NCBI RefSeq assembly: GCF_003260275.1
Contig: NZ_QJHB01000009.1
Coordinates: 62,001-126,000, forward strand
DNA from: Homoserinimonas sp. OAct 916
GTDB lineage: Bacteria > Actinomycetota > Actinomycetes > Actinomycetales > Microbacteriaceae
Reading direction: 5' to 3'
DNA length: 64,000 nucleotides
In this document: piece by piece, positions 17,732 through 27,812 of the stretch
Position numbering within the stretch: position 1 is the first letter of the stretch
Layout: the number at the start of each line of letters is the position of its first letter
Made by a program: the position numbers and the translations under genes
Notes under the pieces: generated by a model
Seen by the model: the letters and a program-made list of their open reading frames with translations, nothing else
Database searches by the model: none
What the model was told of the DNA's origin: nothing

Positions 17732-20700
17732 TTGTCTGTGACATCGTCGCGCCTCATGCGCATCGTCAGTGGCATCGCCGCTAGTGCAATGGTCTTGACT
17801 GGGGGGGTGTTGGTGGCATCGCCGGCCTCTGCCGCCGCAGGGGATGAGAGCATCGCGGTGACTCCCGGTGAGAACATTCAGGGTGCTATCAACGACATCG
17901 CCTCGGGCGGCGTGATCACATTGGCTCCTGGAGAGTACGACGTCAGCAACACGTTGCGAATCGTCAAAAGTCTGACGTTGCGGGGAAGCGACGACGGGCC
18001 GGTCATTCTCAAGCAAGTTTCTGCCGGTGAAGGCAAGTTCATCGACATCTTTGACACCAACGATGTCGTTCTGGAAAATTTCGCTCTGGACGGCAGCGCC
18101 ACGACGCAAGCCAACAAGACAACGGGAATTGACGTAAACAGTGTTAACGGGTTGACCCTGTCCAATGTCACGGTGGCAGATTTTAAGAAGAACGGCATCT
18201 CCGTTTCCGCATCGTACAGTGGCACCGAGACCAACCAGTCGCAAAATATTCACTTCAACAACGTGACGGTGGTGAACAGCGCGTGGGCTGGTATTGCGTT
18301 CTACACGAAGAGTTCGCTGGGCATCAACACTGACATCTCCGATGTGACCTTTGCCGGGGTGACGACCCTCACCGGAAATGCCAGGGGCATCCAGTTTGGT
18401 GATCCAGGCGATGTCAACGGTGTCAGAGGTACCGACAACGGTCCAGTGAAGCTCGGCACCGTCCACTTCACCGGCGGTTCAGCCTTTGTCGCCAATCTCG
18501 ACGACAGCGTGGTCTACCTTGAGCGTTCATCGTCAACTGTCGACGGCAATGCGCCCACTCTTCTCGACTTCCCTCCCACTAAGGCGCCATTCGGGGAAGC
18601 AACCACCACGCTCACGTTGGTTCCCGTTGTCATGGCGAATGAATGCGTTGATCCACAGGCTGGTGGCGTTGCCTCGAACCTGAACTTCAACGGTTGGACG
18701 ATCCCCAATTCGGGTGCAGAGTTCGTTGAGGGTGGCTTGAAATTGACCTCGGACGCGTGGGAGGACATCGAGATCACTCGAAACGTTGACTTCAAGCTGG
18801 CCGACGCGCGCAACCTGATGCTCGACCCGGAGACCGTTCCCGCGGGCCAGGGGCTGGGGATAATTCTGGAGACCGCGAGTGGCGCCCTGCACTGGGAAGG
18901 GATCTATGCTTCCGAGTTCTGGAGTAATGATGCGGTATTGCCTTTTCGGCCGACCACAGGACAGGGCGGCGACTACAGCGGTAGCCTGCAGGATGCCCTG
19001 GACACCATCGGCAACGTAGATGTCACCAAGGTGACGGTGCTCTACTCCGCTGGAGAGCTCAATTCTGTAGTCCTGCGGTCCGCCGGGGTCAACTGCGCGA
19101 GCTACTTTTTCAACGGGATTTTCCTCCCGAGCGTTCCCGAGGCGCCGTCCGCGGCGCTCGAGGGCCACTCAGACATCAAGGTCACCTGGACTGCGCCCGC
19201 CAGCGATGGCGGATCCGCGATCACCGAGTACACCGTGACGCTCACCCCGACAACCGGCGGGAGCTCTCCGCTCGTCGCCACGGTCGGCGCAGGTGAGACC
19301 TCGCATGTGTTCGCCGACCTGACCGCAGCGCTCTCTTACACAGCGACCGTGGCCGCCACGAACAGTGCGGGAACCTCGGCAAAGTCCGCGGCATCCAACG
19401 CGGTGCGGACAAACATCCAGTTGTGTGAGATCGTCACCGACGGTGGCGTGTCCACCAATGGGTTCAACGCGGCCAACGGTTGGGCTTCGAGCGCCGGGAG
19501 CGCCGGACGCTACCAGTACGTCGAGAACGGGCTTCACGTGTGGACCACCAGCAACGCGCCGACGGTCTCCAAAGTCTCTGGATACAAGAGCATCACGCCA
19601 ATCTCTCTGGCGCAGCTGGGCGAGCCCAGTATCGAATTCGCTAGCCACACGGGCGTCCGCCCGAGCATCCAGTTGCGGGTATCGAAGACCGGTAGTTCGA
19701 TCGGTGGCAACTATGTCGTCGGTGAGCCGTGGGCCTACGACCAGTGGATGTGGTGGAGCGCCACTGACTTCGGCGTCGGAGGCGGCCTTGGGTACAAGAG
19801 CTACGGCACGCTGACCGACTATCTGGCTGCCAACCCGAACGCGAAGGTCAACCAGATCGGCTACAGCCTCGGTTCCGGCGTTCTGGGCGACGCGACGATC
19901 ACGTCGATCACGGTCGGGTGTGCGGAGTATACGTTCGACCTGGCCCCGGTGATTCTGCCGGGAACCCCGACCATCAGCGGCAACGCTGTGTTCGGCTCAG
20001 TCCTGACCGCAAACCCGGGCACCGACTGGACGCCCACCGACGCTACCTTCACCTACCAGTGGTACCGCGATGGTGTGAGCGTCGGTACGTCCGGCAGGAG
20101 CATGACCTACACCCCGGTTGCGGCCGATATCGGCAAGAAGATGACGGTTATCGTGACCGGTGCCAAGACTGACTACACCGGTGCTTCTGCACCCTCGGCG
20201 CCCACTGGAACAGTCGTCCCCGCCTCGATGGCCGGCCAGTCGTCGATCAGCGGTACGACGGTCGTGGGCGACACGCTGACGGCGGAGACCGGAACTTGGA
20301 ACCCCTCGAACGCGACGTTCACCTATCAGTGGTTCCGCAACGGCGTCGCCATCTCGGGTGCCACGGCCAAGACCTATGTCTTGGCGTCTGCGGACATGCG
20401 GGCGATGATCACCGTCGCCATCACCGGCTTAGCCACCAGTTACAGCGCGGCGACCTTAACGTCTGGACCAACGGGGGTCGTCACGGTTCCCGCGGTGGTC
20501 GAGATGTGCACGGACGTTGACGCTGGACCACTGTCGACCAACATTGACAACAACGGGTGGAATTTCAGCGACACACGGGCAACAGGTCACAACGACTTCG
20601 TTGCCGACGGCCTGCACGTGTGGACAGAAGGCGACACGTCGACCGATAAGACGGCGGGTTACCGCGCACTGAGCATTCCGCTGGCTGATGTCGGAAGTGT

Positions 20701-23014
20701 CTCGATGGACCTGAGCAACGGAGTCGCCGGCTTGCCGAGCATCCAGCTGGGTGTCGACCGCGACGGCAACGGAACCTGGGACGGCTACCTCGTGAATGAA
20801 GGCGACCTCTACGGCGCAGGAATGTGGTGGACGAACAAGTCCGGTTTCGGGGTTCCCGCTGGCGGTGGCTATGACAGCCTCGGCACCTTGGACGAATACA
20901 TCGCCGCGAACCCGAACGCAAGGGTCGTGAGCTTCGGCTACAGCCTGGGCTCTGGTCTCAAGGGTTCTGCGGTGATCCACTCGATCACGGTCGGCTGCGT
21001 GGAATACTCCTTCGAGGGACGGATCGTTGGCGCCACGCCCACGATCTCCGGGCCCACCAAAGTTGACCAGGTGTTGACCGCAGATGGCGCTGAGCCCAAT
21101 TGGTCTCCGACCGGCGTGACGTTCGGCTACCAGTGGCTGCGCAACGGCAACCCGATCACCGGAGCCACTGCTACCACGTACACGCTGGTTGCCGCAGACC
21201 AGGGCGCCAAGCTCTCGGTCTCGATTACCGGATCGAAGACCGGCTATACGGATGTCACCAAGACCTCTGCAGAAACGGCCACGATTGCCAAGGCAACGTT
21301 CGTCTCGTTGAAGCCCGTGATCGACGGCACAGCACAAGTCGGCCAGAACCTCACGGCCACCGACCCCGAATGGACACCCGTCGCCCCCACGAAGACCTAC
21401 CAGTGGTTCGTCGATGGCGTTGCCGTGACCGGAGCCACCAGCAAGGTCTACACGGTTGCAGCTGGCGACCTCGGCAAGAACGTCACGTTCACCGTGACCG
21501 GAACCAAGCCCGGCTACACGACCGCAACGGCGACATCGCTTCAGGCCGGTCCGGTCATAGCAGGTACGTTGTCGCAGACGACCCCGAAGGTCACGCCGGC
21601 TCTGGGCGTTCGGGTCGGAAACACGGTCTCCGCGATCCCAGGAGACTGGGGGCCCGCCCCAGTTCAGCTGACATACCAGTGGTTCGCCGATACCGTGCTG
21701 ATCAGCGGAGCAATCGGATCGTCCTACACGATCCAGGGTGCAGACTCTGGTAAGCGCATCTCCGTCAGGGTCACCGGTACCAAGACCGGCTACACCACGG
21801 CGAGTAAGCCGTCGGGTGGCACAGACACGGTGCAGCGCGCCGGGCAGACGTCGGGTGCTGTGTCGATCACGGGTAAGACGACCAGCGGTTCGAAGCTCAC
21901 GGCTTCGGTCACCGGTTGGACGCCCGCCGATGCGCAGCTCGGCTACCAGTGGTACCGGAACGGTGCGCTCGTGACCGGGGCGACCGGTACGACCTACACC
22001 CTGGGCGCTGCCGATGTCGGTTCGAAGATGACAGTGAACGTCACGGGCAAGAAGGTCGGCTACGGCGATGCCTACACGCTCTCGGCACCGACCGCCGTGG
22101 TCACATGGGCTCCGACGGTCAAGCGCATTCAGGGTGACGACCGCTATGTGACGGCGATCAACATCTCCAAGGCCGGGTTCACGTCTGCAAAGACCGTGTT
22201 CGTGGCAACCGGACAGGACTACCCCGACGCACTGTCGGCCGCTCCGGTGGCCGCCAAGCAGGGTGGTCCGCTGCTGCTGACGCTGAAGAACTCGTTGCCG
22301 GCTTCGGTCGCGAACGAGATCAAGCGGTTGAAGCCGACCAAGATCGTCATTGTTGGTGGTTCCGGCGCGGTCTCGAACGCGGTCATGACCCAGCTGAAGA
22401 AGATTGCGTCGACCGAGCGAGTCTGGGGCAACGACCGTTACGCGACCTCGTACAACATCAACACCAGCAAGTACGGTTTCCAGACGGCGGCGAAAGCCTA
22501 TGTCGCGACCGGCCAGATGTTCCCTGACGCACTGTCGGCCTCGGCCGCGGGTGCGGCGGTCGGAGCACCGGTCATCCTGGTGAACGGCTCTGCCAAGGAG
22601 CTGGACGGTGCGACCAAGTCGCAACTGTCGAAGCTCAAGGTGAAGAACACGATCATCGCCGGTGGAACGGCAGCGGTCAGCACGGGTGTCGCGAACGGGC
22701 TGAAGGCGGCGACCGGTGTGGCTCCTGACCGCCGTGGCGGATCGGACCGTTACGAGACGAGTCGAATGATCGGTGCGGATGTCTTCGCTCCAGCGAAGAG
22801 CGTCTACCTGGCGACCGGGGCCCAGTTCCCGGATGCTCTGGCCGGCGCTGTCCTGTCGGGCCAGAACAAGGGGCCGCTGTACCTGGTGCAGCCGAACTGT
22901 GTTCCGAAGCCCACACTGAACCAGATCACGGCGGCGGCACCGTCTGCGATCACCTTGTTCGGTGGTACCGGGGCGCTGAGCAACAACGTTGCCGACTTGA
23001 AGGCCTGCAAATAG
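17732..23014 (+). CDS. Giant secreted cell-wall protein: beta-helix, Fn3, Ig-like repeats and CWB2 repeats
   Basis: 1760 residues from the TTG at 17732 (GGGAG about 7 nt upstream; a GTG 13 codons earlier is also in frame). A signal peptide ends around ASPASAAAG (~30). Residues ~40-290 look like a right-handed beta-helix (NIQGAINDIASGG, GLTLSNVTV). Three copies of a ~150-165-aa Cys-bounded module follow at ~305-455, 565-730 and 926-1090, with an Fn3 domain (~474-560) after the first. Six ~90-aa Ig-like repeats with the core YQW(Y/F/L) and (K/T)xGY lie at ~738-921 (two) and ~1098-1457 (four). The C terminus (~1463-1760) has three cell-wall-binding type 2 repeats (GDDRY, FVATGQDYPDALS, IVGGSGAVS). 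It is a non-covalently wall-attached surface protein, possibly binding or cutting polysaccharide; no catalytic residues could be assigned. Confidence 0.88.
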   Translation: MSVTSSRLMRIVSGIAASAMVLTGGVLVASPASAAAGDESIAVTPGENIQGAINDIASGGVITLAPGEYDVSNTLRIVKSLTLRGSDDGPVILKQVSAGEGKFIDIFDTNDVVLENFALDGSATTQANKTTGIDVNSVNGLTLSNVTVADFKKNGISVSASYSGTETNQSQNIHFNNVTVVNSAWAGIAFYTKSSLGINTDISDVTFAGVTTLTGNARGIQFGDPGDVNGVRGTDNGPVKLGTVHFTGGSAFVANLDDSVVYLERSSSTVDGNAPTLLDFPPTKAPFGEATTTLTLVPVVMANECVDPQAGGVASNLNFNGWTIPNSGAEFVEGGLKLTSDAWEDIEITRNVDFKLADARNLMLDPETVPAGQGLGIILETASGALHWEGIYASEFWSNDAVLPFRPTTGQGGDYSGSLQDALDTIGNVDVTKVTVLYSAGELNSVVLRSAGVNCASYFFNGIFLPSVPEAPSAALEGHSDIKVTWTAPASDGGSAITEYTVTLTPTTGGSSPLVATVGAGETSHVFADLTAALSYTATVAATNSAGTSAKSAASNAVRTNIQLCEIVTDGGVSTNGFNAANGWASSAGSAGRYQYVENGLHVWTTSNAPTVSKVSGYKSITPISLAQLGEPSIEFASHTGVRPSIQLRVSKTGSSIGGNYVVGEPWAYDQWMWWSATDFGVGGGLGYKSYGTLTDYLAANPNAKVNQIGYSLGSGVLGDATITSITVGCAEYTFDLAPVILPGTPTISGNAVFGSVLTANPGTDWTPTDATFTYQWYRDGVSVGTSGRSMTYTPVAADIGKKMTVIVTGAKTDYTGASAPSAPTGTVVPASMAGQSSISGTTVVGDTLTAETGTWNPSNATFTYQWFRNGVAISGATAKTYVLASADMRAMITVAITGLATSYSAATLTSGPTGVVTVPAVVEMCTDVDAGPLSTNIDNNGWNFSDTRATGHNDFVADGLHVWTEGDTSTDKTAGYRALSIPLADVGSVSMDLSNGVAGLPSIQLGVDRDGNGTWDGYLVNEGDLYGAGMWWTNKSGFGVPAGGGYDSLGTLDEYIAANPNARVVSFGYSLGSGLKGSAVIHSITVGCVEYSFEGRIVGATPTISGPTKVDQVLTADGAEPNWSPTGVTFGYQWLRNGNPITGATATTYTLVAADQGAKLSVSITGSKTGYTDVTKTSAETATIAKATFVSLKPVIDGTAQVGQNLTATDPEWTPVAPTKTYQWFVDGVAVTGATSKVYTVAAGDLGKNVTFTVTGTKPGYTTATATSLQAGPVIAGTLSQTTPKVTPALGVRVGNTVSAIPGDWGPAPVQLTYQWFADTVLISGAIGSSYTIQGADSGKRISVRVTGTKTGYTTASKPSGGTDTVQRAGQTSGAVSITGKTTSGSKLTASVTGWTPADAQLGYQWYRNGALVTGATGTTYTLGAADVGSKMTVNVTGKKVGYGDAYTLSAPTAVVTWAPTVKRIQGDDRYVTAINISKAGFTSAKTVFVATGQDYPDALSAAPVAAKQGGPLLLTLKNSLPASVANEIKRLKPTKIVIVGGSGAVSNAVMTQLKKIASTERVWGNDRYATSYNINTSKYGFQTAAKAYVATGQMFPDALSASAAGAAVGAPVILVNGSAKELDGATKSQLSKLKVKNTIIAGGTAAVSTGVANGLKAATGVAPDRRGGSDRYETSRMIGADVFAPAKSVYLATGAQFPDALAGAVLSGQNKGPLYLVQPNCVPKPTLNQITAAAPSAITLFGGTGALSNNVADLKACK

Positions 23015-23032
23015 CTGAATAGTCGACACTGC

Positions 23033-23064
23033 CAGTCGGGCCCGTCTTCGGACGGGTCCGACTG
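23033..23064 (+). terminator. Rho-independent terminator of the surface-protein gene
   Basis: CAGTCGGGCCCGTC pairs with GACGGGTCCGACTG around a TTCG tetraloop (one G-U pair), 18 nt after the stop. Confidence 0.9.
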
Positions 23065-23138
23065 CGTCGTTAAGGGGGCCATCCCCTATATAAGGAGTAA
23101 CCCGCCCACGAGCAGGCAAAGACTCAGCCGCCGGTGGC

Positions 23139-23144
23139 TAGAAT
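23139..23144 (+). promoter_or_regulatory. -10 box (TAGAAT) upstream of the SURF1 gene
   Basis: TAGAAT predicts a transcript start near 23151, about 50 nt before the chosen ATG at 23200. Confidence 0.4.
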
Positions 23145-23199
23145 ATTGTGGTTGCCGGCGTGCTGTGCCCGCGGCACGATTCAAGGAAACGAGTCTGTC

Positions 23200-24015
23200 A
23201 TGCTGCGTGTCATGCTGCGCCCCCGGTGGCTGCTGGCGCTCGCGCTGGCACTCGCGGTCGCGGCTGCCTTCGCCCTGCTCGGGCAGTGGCAGCTCGAGCG
23301 TTCGGTGATCACCGGGGAGGTCACGTACCGTGACACCGAGACCCCGGTTGCGTTGACCGAATGGACGTCGCCGACCGAACCGGTCACCACCGACGTCGAC
23401 GGCCAACGGGTCACCGTGCAGGGCCACTTCGACCCGCGCGACTACGACATTCTCACCGGGCGGCTGAACGGCGGTGAACCCGGATTCTGGCTGGTGGGTC
23501 ATTTCGTGGTGGATCCCGACTCTGCCGGGCTCGCCGTCGGCCTCGGCTGGTCGGCCGACCGGCAGGCTGCCGAGGATGCCCGCAGGGAACTGACCAAAGC
23601 GCAGAACCAGACCGAGATCGTCGGTCGCTATCTGGCCGCCGAGGCGCCCGAGGTGCCCCCAACAGGTGCGCCAGCGGACCAGATGACGACCATGTCGGTG
23701 GCTGCCTTGATCAACCTGTGGCACGATTTCGACGAGGTGCCCGTCTACGGCGGCTACCTGGTGCTCGACCATCCGCCGGCCGGCCTCACCACGATCGACT
23801 CCGCGGTGCCCGAGCCGATCATCGCCGTCAACTGGTTGAACATCTTCTACGCCGCAGAATGGGCGATCTTCGCCGGCTTCGCCATCTTCTTCTGGTACCG
23901 GTTGGCGAAGGACGCCTGGCTCCGCGAGCAGGAACTCGCCGAGATCGAGGCCCGCGAAGCCGAAACCGGTGGGCTGGGCGCGGGCGCTCAGCAGGAGCCG
24001 AACCTTCGACCGTAG
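23200..24015 (+). CDS. SURF1 family protein (cytochrome oxidase biogenesis factor)
   Basis: 271 residues. The N-terminal hydrophobic helix (RPRWLLALALALAVAAAFALLG, ~6-27) is followed by the SURF1 motif GQWQLER, a ~190-aa extracytoplasmic domain with VTVQGHFDP and GFWLVGHFVV, and a C-terminal helix (NWLNIFYAAEWAIFAGFAIFFWYR, ~208-231). This two-helix topology is diagnostic of SURF1. The protein assists heme a insertion or assembly of aa3-type cytochrome c oxidase. The start at 23200 has AAGGA upstream with long spacing; an ATG four codons later is possible. DUF3817 and guaA follow, an order seen in many actinobacteria. Confidence 0.9.
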   Translation: MLRVMLRPRWLLALALALAVAAAFALLGQWQLERSVITGEVTYRDTETPVALTEWTSPTEPVTTDVDGQRVTVQGHFDPRDYDILTGRLNGGEPGFWLVGHFVVDPDSAGLAVGLGWSADRQAAEDARRELTKAQNQTEIVGRYLAAEAPEVPPTGAPADQMTTMSVAALINLWHDFDEVPVYGGYLVLDHPPAGLTTIDSAVPEPIIAVNWLNIFYAAEWAIFAGFAIFFWYRLAKDAWLREQELAEIEAREAETGGLGAGAQQEPNLRP

Positions 24016-24018
24016 AAT
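24013..24018 (+). promoter_or_regulatory. -10 box (TAGAAT) of the DUF3817 gene, leaderless
   Basis: TAGAAT overlaps the stop codon of surf1 and ends exactly 6 nt before the ATG at 24025, so a leaderless transcript is predicted inside the cluster. Confidence 0.55.
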
Positions 24019-24024
24019 AACGGA

Positions 24025-24468
24025 ATGGCACTTGAACCGAAGCGCGTCGATTTTCCGCGCATCCGTGGCTCTTTGAAGTTCTACCAGATCTGCTCCATCA
24101 TCACCGGTGTACTGCTGCTTCTGCTTGTGGTCGAGATGGTGCTCAAGTACACACCGCTCGGCCTGGTGGTCGAACTCGGTGGCGAGAGCGGGTTTCTGGC
24201 ACTGGTGCCCGATGGCACCACCACGGCCATCAACCTGAGCACCGGCATCCTGATGGTGCACGGCTGGTTCTATGTCGTCTACCTGTACTCCGACTTTCGG
24301 CTGTGGTCGCTCATGCGCTGGCCCCTCAAACGGTTTCTCCTGATCGCGCTGGGCGGTGTGGTGCCGTTTCTGTCGTTCATCGTCGAGGCGCGTGTCGCCC
24401 GCGAGGTGAAGACGTACCTCGAACGCCGTGAGGCACACGAGACGGCACCCGTGGCGGTGTCCCATTAG
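24025..24468 (+). CDS. DUF3817 domain-containing membrane protein
   Basis: 147 residues with three hydrophobic segments (about 18-40, 74-92, 102-122). [22 protein letters not shown] and [17 protein letters not shown] are characteristic of DUF3817, an actinobacterial membrane family of unknown function. The C-terminal ~25 residues are charged and probably cytoplasmic. It starts 9 nt after surf1 with no Shine-Dalgarno but a TAGAAT box at leaderless spacing. guaA begins 13 nt after its stop. Confidence 0.88.
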   Translation: MALEPKRVDFPRIRGSLKFYQICSIITGVLLLLLVVEMVLKYTPLGLVVELGGESGFLALVPDGTTTAINLSTGILMVHGWFYVVYLYSDFRLWSLMRWPLKRFLLIALGGVVPFLSFIVEARVAREVKTYLERREAHETAPVAVSH

Positions 24469-24481
24469 TGCGCCGGCCGGC

Positions 24482-26053
24482 GTGCCCGGCAACCCGCGTA
24501 CCGTGCTGGTGGTCGACTTCGGCGCCCAGTACGCCCAACTGATCGCGCGCAGGGTGCGCGAGGCGGGAATCTATTCAGAGATCGTGCCCCACACGATCAG
24601 CGCCGAAGAGGTGGCCAAGCGGGCACCAGCGGGGATCATCCTGAGCGGAGGCCCATCGAGTGTCTACGAAGAGGGTGCTCCCGGGTTCGACGACGCGGTT
24701 TTCGAACTGGGTATTCCGGTTCTGGGCATCTGTTACGGATTCCAGCTCATGGCGCGCGCCCTGGGCGGGGATGTCGCGCACACCGGCCTGCGAGAGTACG
24801 GCGCCACCGACGTGACGGTCGACGCCATTGACAGCCCGCTGACCGCCGGACAGCCAGCACACCAGACAGTGTGGATGAGCCACGGCGACCAGGTGGCGAG
24901 GGCCCCGGCCGGGTTCACCGTTCTGGCCTCCACTGTGGCAACCCCGGTGGCCGCGTTCGCCAACGAGGAACGCGCCCTCTACGGGGTGCAGTGGCACCCC
25001 GAGGTGCGCCACACGGAGAACGGCCAACGTTTGCTGGAGAACTTTCTCCACCGTGCGGCCGATATCAGCCCGGACTGGAACAGTGAAACCGTCATCGCCG
25101 ACCAGATTGCCCTGATCCGTGCGCAGGTCGGTGACGGCAAGCTCATCTGCGGACTCTCCGGAGGGGTCGACTCTGCCGTGGCTGCTGCCCTCGTCCACGA
25201 AGCGGTTGGCGACCAGCTGATCTGTGTGTTCGTCGACCACGGGCTGCTCAGGCAGGACGAACGGCGCCAGGTCGAAGAAGACTACGTGAAGGCGACTGGC
25301 GTTCGTCTGGTCACCGTTCATGCCCGGGATCAGTTCTTGGATGCGCTTCGCGGGGTCACCGATCCGGAGCAGAAGCGCAAGATCATTGGGCGCGAGTTCA
25401 TCCGAAGCTTCGAACGCGCCGCAGACGAACTCGTCAAAGAAGCAGCCATGGATGGCAAGTCGATCGACTTTCTGGTTCAAGGAACCCTGTACCCCGACGT
25501 GGTCGAGTCGGGTGGCGGTGAGGGCACCGCGAACATCAAGAGCCACCACAATGTCGGTGGACTCCCGGAAGACCTGAAGTTCGCCCTGGTCGAGCCACTG
25601 CGCACCCTGTTCAAGGACGAGGTGCGTGCGATCGGGCGCCAACTGGGACTTCCGGAGGCCATCGTCGCCCGACAGCCGTTCCCCGGGCCCGGCCTCGGCA
25701 TCCGCATTGTCGGCGAGGTGACCCCCGACCGTCTCGAACTGCTGCGCAAGGCGGATGCGATCGTACGATCCGAGCTGACCGCTGCCGGGCTGGATACGGA
25801 GATCTGGCAGTGCCCGGTGGTGCTGCTGGGCGACGTGCGCTCTGTCGGCGTGCAGGGAGATGCCCGCACCTACGGGCATCCGATCGTGTTGCGGCCCGTG
25901 TCGTCCGAAGACGCGATGACCGCCGACTGGAGCAGGGTCTCCTACGACGTGCTCGCCCGCATCTCGAACCGGATCACCAACGAGGTCGACGGTGTCAACC
26001 GCGTCGTGCTCGACATCACCTCGAAGCCGCCCGGCACCATCGAGTGGGAGTGA
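24482..26053 (+). CDS. guaA: GMP synthase (glutamine-hydrolysing)
   Basis: 523 residues from the GTG at 24482, the first plausible start after the DUF3817 stop. The N-terminal class I glutamine amidotransferase has the nucleophile Cys84 in GICYGFQ and the His172/Glu174 pair in WHPE. The ATP pyrophosphatase domain has the P-loop SGGVDS at 226-231. The C-terminal dimerisation domain runs through [13 protein letters not shown] to KPPGTIEWE. It converts XMP to GMP using glutamine and ATP, the step after GuaB, whose gene is 11 kb upstream. No strong ribosome-binding site was seen, so the start is the least certain part. Confidence 0.97.
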   Translation: MPGNPRTVLVVDFGAQYAQLIARRVREAGIYSEIVPHTISAEEVAKRAPAGIILSGGPSSVYEEGAPGFDDAVFELGIPVLGICYGFQLMARALGGDVAHTGLREYGATDVTVDAIDSPLTAGQPAHQTVWMSHGDQVARAPAGFTVLASTVATPVAAFANEERALYGVQWHPEVRHTENGQRLLENFLHRAADISPDWNSETVIADQIALIRAQVGDGKLICGLSGGVDSAVAAALVHEAVGDQLICVFVDHGLLRQDERRQVEEDYVKATGVRLVTVHARDQFLDALRGVTDPEQKRKIIGREFIRSFERAADELVKEAAMDGKSIDFLVQGTLYPDVVESGGGEGTANIKSHHNVGGLPEDLKFALVEPLRTLFKDEVRAIGRQLGLPEAIVARQPFPGPGLGIRIVGEVTPDRLELLRKADAIVRSELTAAGLDTEIWQCPVVLLGDVRSVGVQGDARTYGHPIVLRPVSSEDAMTADWSRVSYDVLARISNRITNEVDGVNRVVLDITSKPPGTIEWE

Positions 26054-26201
26054 TCAGTGGGGCCGCTCGAGAAGGACGGTTCCCCTGACAGAAATCGGGC
26101 CTCACCGTTTTCGACCCTGTTGTCGCTAGCTCGCGAGGGTGGGTGCGGGATCGGTCGCGCGCGTCGAATTCGATATGAGGGGCGTCTGGGCCGTCGACGC
26201 G

Positions 26202-27812
26202 TTAGTTCTGGGGCACGCCTCGCCGCCGAAAGGCTGCGAAACCAACCGCGACGAGGACGCCGGCGAGTGCTGACAGCGCGATGAGTGCTCCGGACTGGAC
26301 CGCGCCCATCGGCGGGTTGCCCACCTGCGTGGTCGGGGAGAGATCGAGCGCCCACTGTGGAAAGTTCAGGCCGGGGCCGAGGAAAGCGATGAACGTCATC
26401 GCGGCATATCCAGCCCAGACGATCCCGAACAGCCGAGGGCGCATTCCGTAGACCGCCAGAGCTACCCCGGCGAGCACCAGCTCTGCTGGAAGGTACGCCA
26501 GTCCCGACAGGAGGGCTGGGCCGAACTCGGCCATGTCGCCAGCCGACAACGCGGTCGCCAGCCCCAGGACGAGCGACGAGATGAGCACGATCGTCATGAG
26601 GCCCCCCAGCAGAACCACGGCGTGTGACGCCAGCCAACGGTTGCGGGAAAGCACCCCGGAGAGCCGGGTCTCCAGACGGCCGTCGCCTTCCTCTCTTCGC
26701 AGCGTGCCAACGGCCTGAACGAGGTACCCCGCGGCGATGACGGCCAGGTAGAGCTGGGTAGCCGCGACCAACCCGTCCATGGGCGGACCGTTACCGATGC
26801 CGATGGCCTGGGCGAGAGCGGGGTTGCCTGCCATCGCGCCGAGGAACTGATGGGACAGGGCGCCCATCATCCCGGTGAGCAGCACGCCGCCGGCCAACCA
26901 GCCGAGAATTGCGGGCCGGTGGATCCAGACCGCGAACCCGATTGGGCTGCGCAGTCGCGCGGAGGCCCGGTCGGGACCGGTGCCGCCCCGGACCAAGGCG
27001 CTGCCCAGGTCGCGGCGGCCGGCAAGCCACGACGCCGCGGCGCCCAGGGCGAGGCCGGCCGCGAGGGGGATGACCAGGGTCCACCACCGCTGGTCGCCGA
27101 ACGGCGCCGCCTTCTCGGCCCAGCCGAGAGGGGACAACCAGGTCACCCACGTGTTGGTCACGTCACCGACACCTCGCAGGGCGTACGAGGCTGCGAGGAT
27201 GATCAGACTCCAGGTGTAGACCCCGCGGGAGTGCAGGGTGAGTTGTGCCAGCAGGGCCGCGAGGCCGGCGAAGACGAAAGCCAGACCGCCCACCGAGAGG
27301 GCGTAGAGCACCGAGCCCGCCAGCGGAACGCCGAAGAGCGCCAACCCGGCGGCAAACAGCCCTGCGGTGCTGACGATCGTTGCGGTGGTCACCAGGAGCG
27401 CTGCCACCGTGGGGTCGTGGCGGGCGATGCGGCCTCCAAGCAGCAGCTCGAGCCGGCCGCACTCCTCCTCACGGCGCGTCGCCCTTGCCACCAGGCTGAT
27501 ACCGAGTAGCGGCATCAGAAAGGCGACCATGAAGCCGAACTCATCCTGGATCACCCCACCGAGGGAGTCGATGCCCTCCACCTTGCCGTTGATCGCCACC
27601 AAAGTGCTACCGGTGGTGACGGCCGCGGCGTAGGTGTGGATCTTGGCAGTGGTGTCGTAGAGTGCGGCGACGCCGGCTGCGGTGCCGACCAGGCTCGCGC
27701 CCAGCACCAGCACCCACGTCAGCGCGCTGCGCCGCTGGATTCGGGCGACGATGCGCAGCATGGTTTCCAGGCTGCGCGGGCGGTCGTCGGGGGCCAGATG
27801 CAGGGCGCTCAT
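26202..27812 (-). CDS. ABC-2-type exporter permease (polyketide-antibiotic exporter type)
   Basis: 536 residues with about twelve hydrophobic helices in two related halves. Each half has a membrane-spanning array preceded by a charged loop of the form RREE-(C/G)-G-R-LE(L/T)-L (positions ~114 and ~375). This duplicated architecture is typical of actinobacterial exporters annotated as polyketide antibiotic or multidrug permeases (TetAB-like). The ATG overlaps the stop of the ATPase gene as ATGA, so the two are translationally coupled. The substrate is unknown; self-resistance or detoxification is an inference from family and TetR control. Confidence 0.85.
   Translation of the reverse strand: MSALHLAPDDRPRSLETMLRIVARIQRRSALTWVLVLGASLVGTAAGVAALYDTTAKIHTYAAAVTTGSTLVAINGKVEGIDSLGGVIQDEFGFMVAFLMPLLGISLVARATRREEECGRLELLLGGRIARHDPTVAALLVTTATIVSTAGLFAAGLALFGVPLAGSVLYALSVGGLAFVFAGLAALLAQLTLHSRGVYTWSLIILAASYALRGVGDVTNTWVTWLSPLGWAEKAAPFGDQRWWTLVIPLAAGLALGAAASWLAGRRDLGSALVRGGTGPDRASARLRSPIGFAVWIHRPAILGWLAGGVLLTGMMGALSHQFLGAMAGNPALAQAIGIGNGPPMDGLVAATQLYLAVIAAGYLVQAVGTLRREEGDGRLETRLSGVLSRNRWLASHAVVLLGGLMTIVLISSLVLGLATALSAGDMAEFGPALLSGLAYLPAELVLAGVALAVYGMRPRLFGIVWAGYAAMTFIAFLGPGLNFPQWALDLSPTTQVGNPPMGAVQSGALIALSALAGVLVAVGFAAFRRRGVPQN

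Noticed and set aside
18640-21010. Surface protein as an adhesin with an LPXTG anchor
   Set aside because: The C terminus ends with CWB2 repeats and lacks an LPXTG motif, hydrophobic segment and basic tail.
20456-23119. Minus-strand open frame of 887 codons under the giant surface-protein gene
   Set aside because: Repeated Thr/Gly/Ala codons of the sense strand leave the antisense frame without stops. Composition is Arg/His/Gly-rich and no domain is visible.
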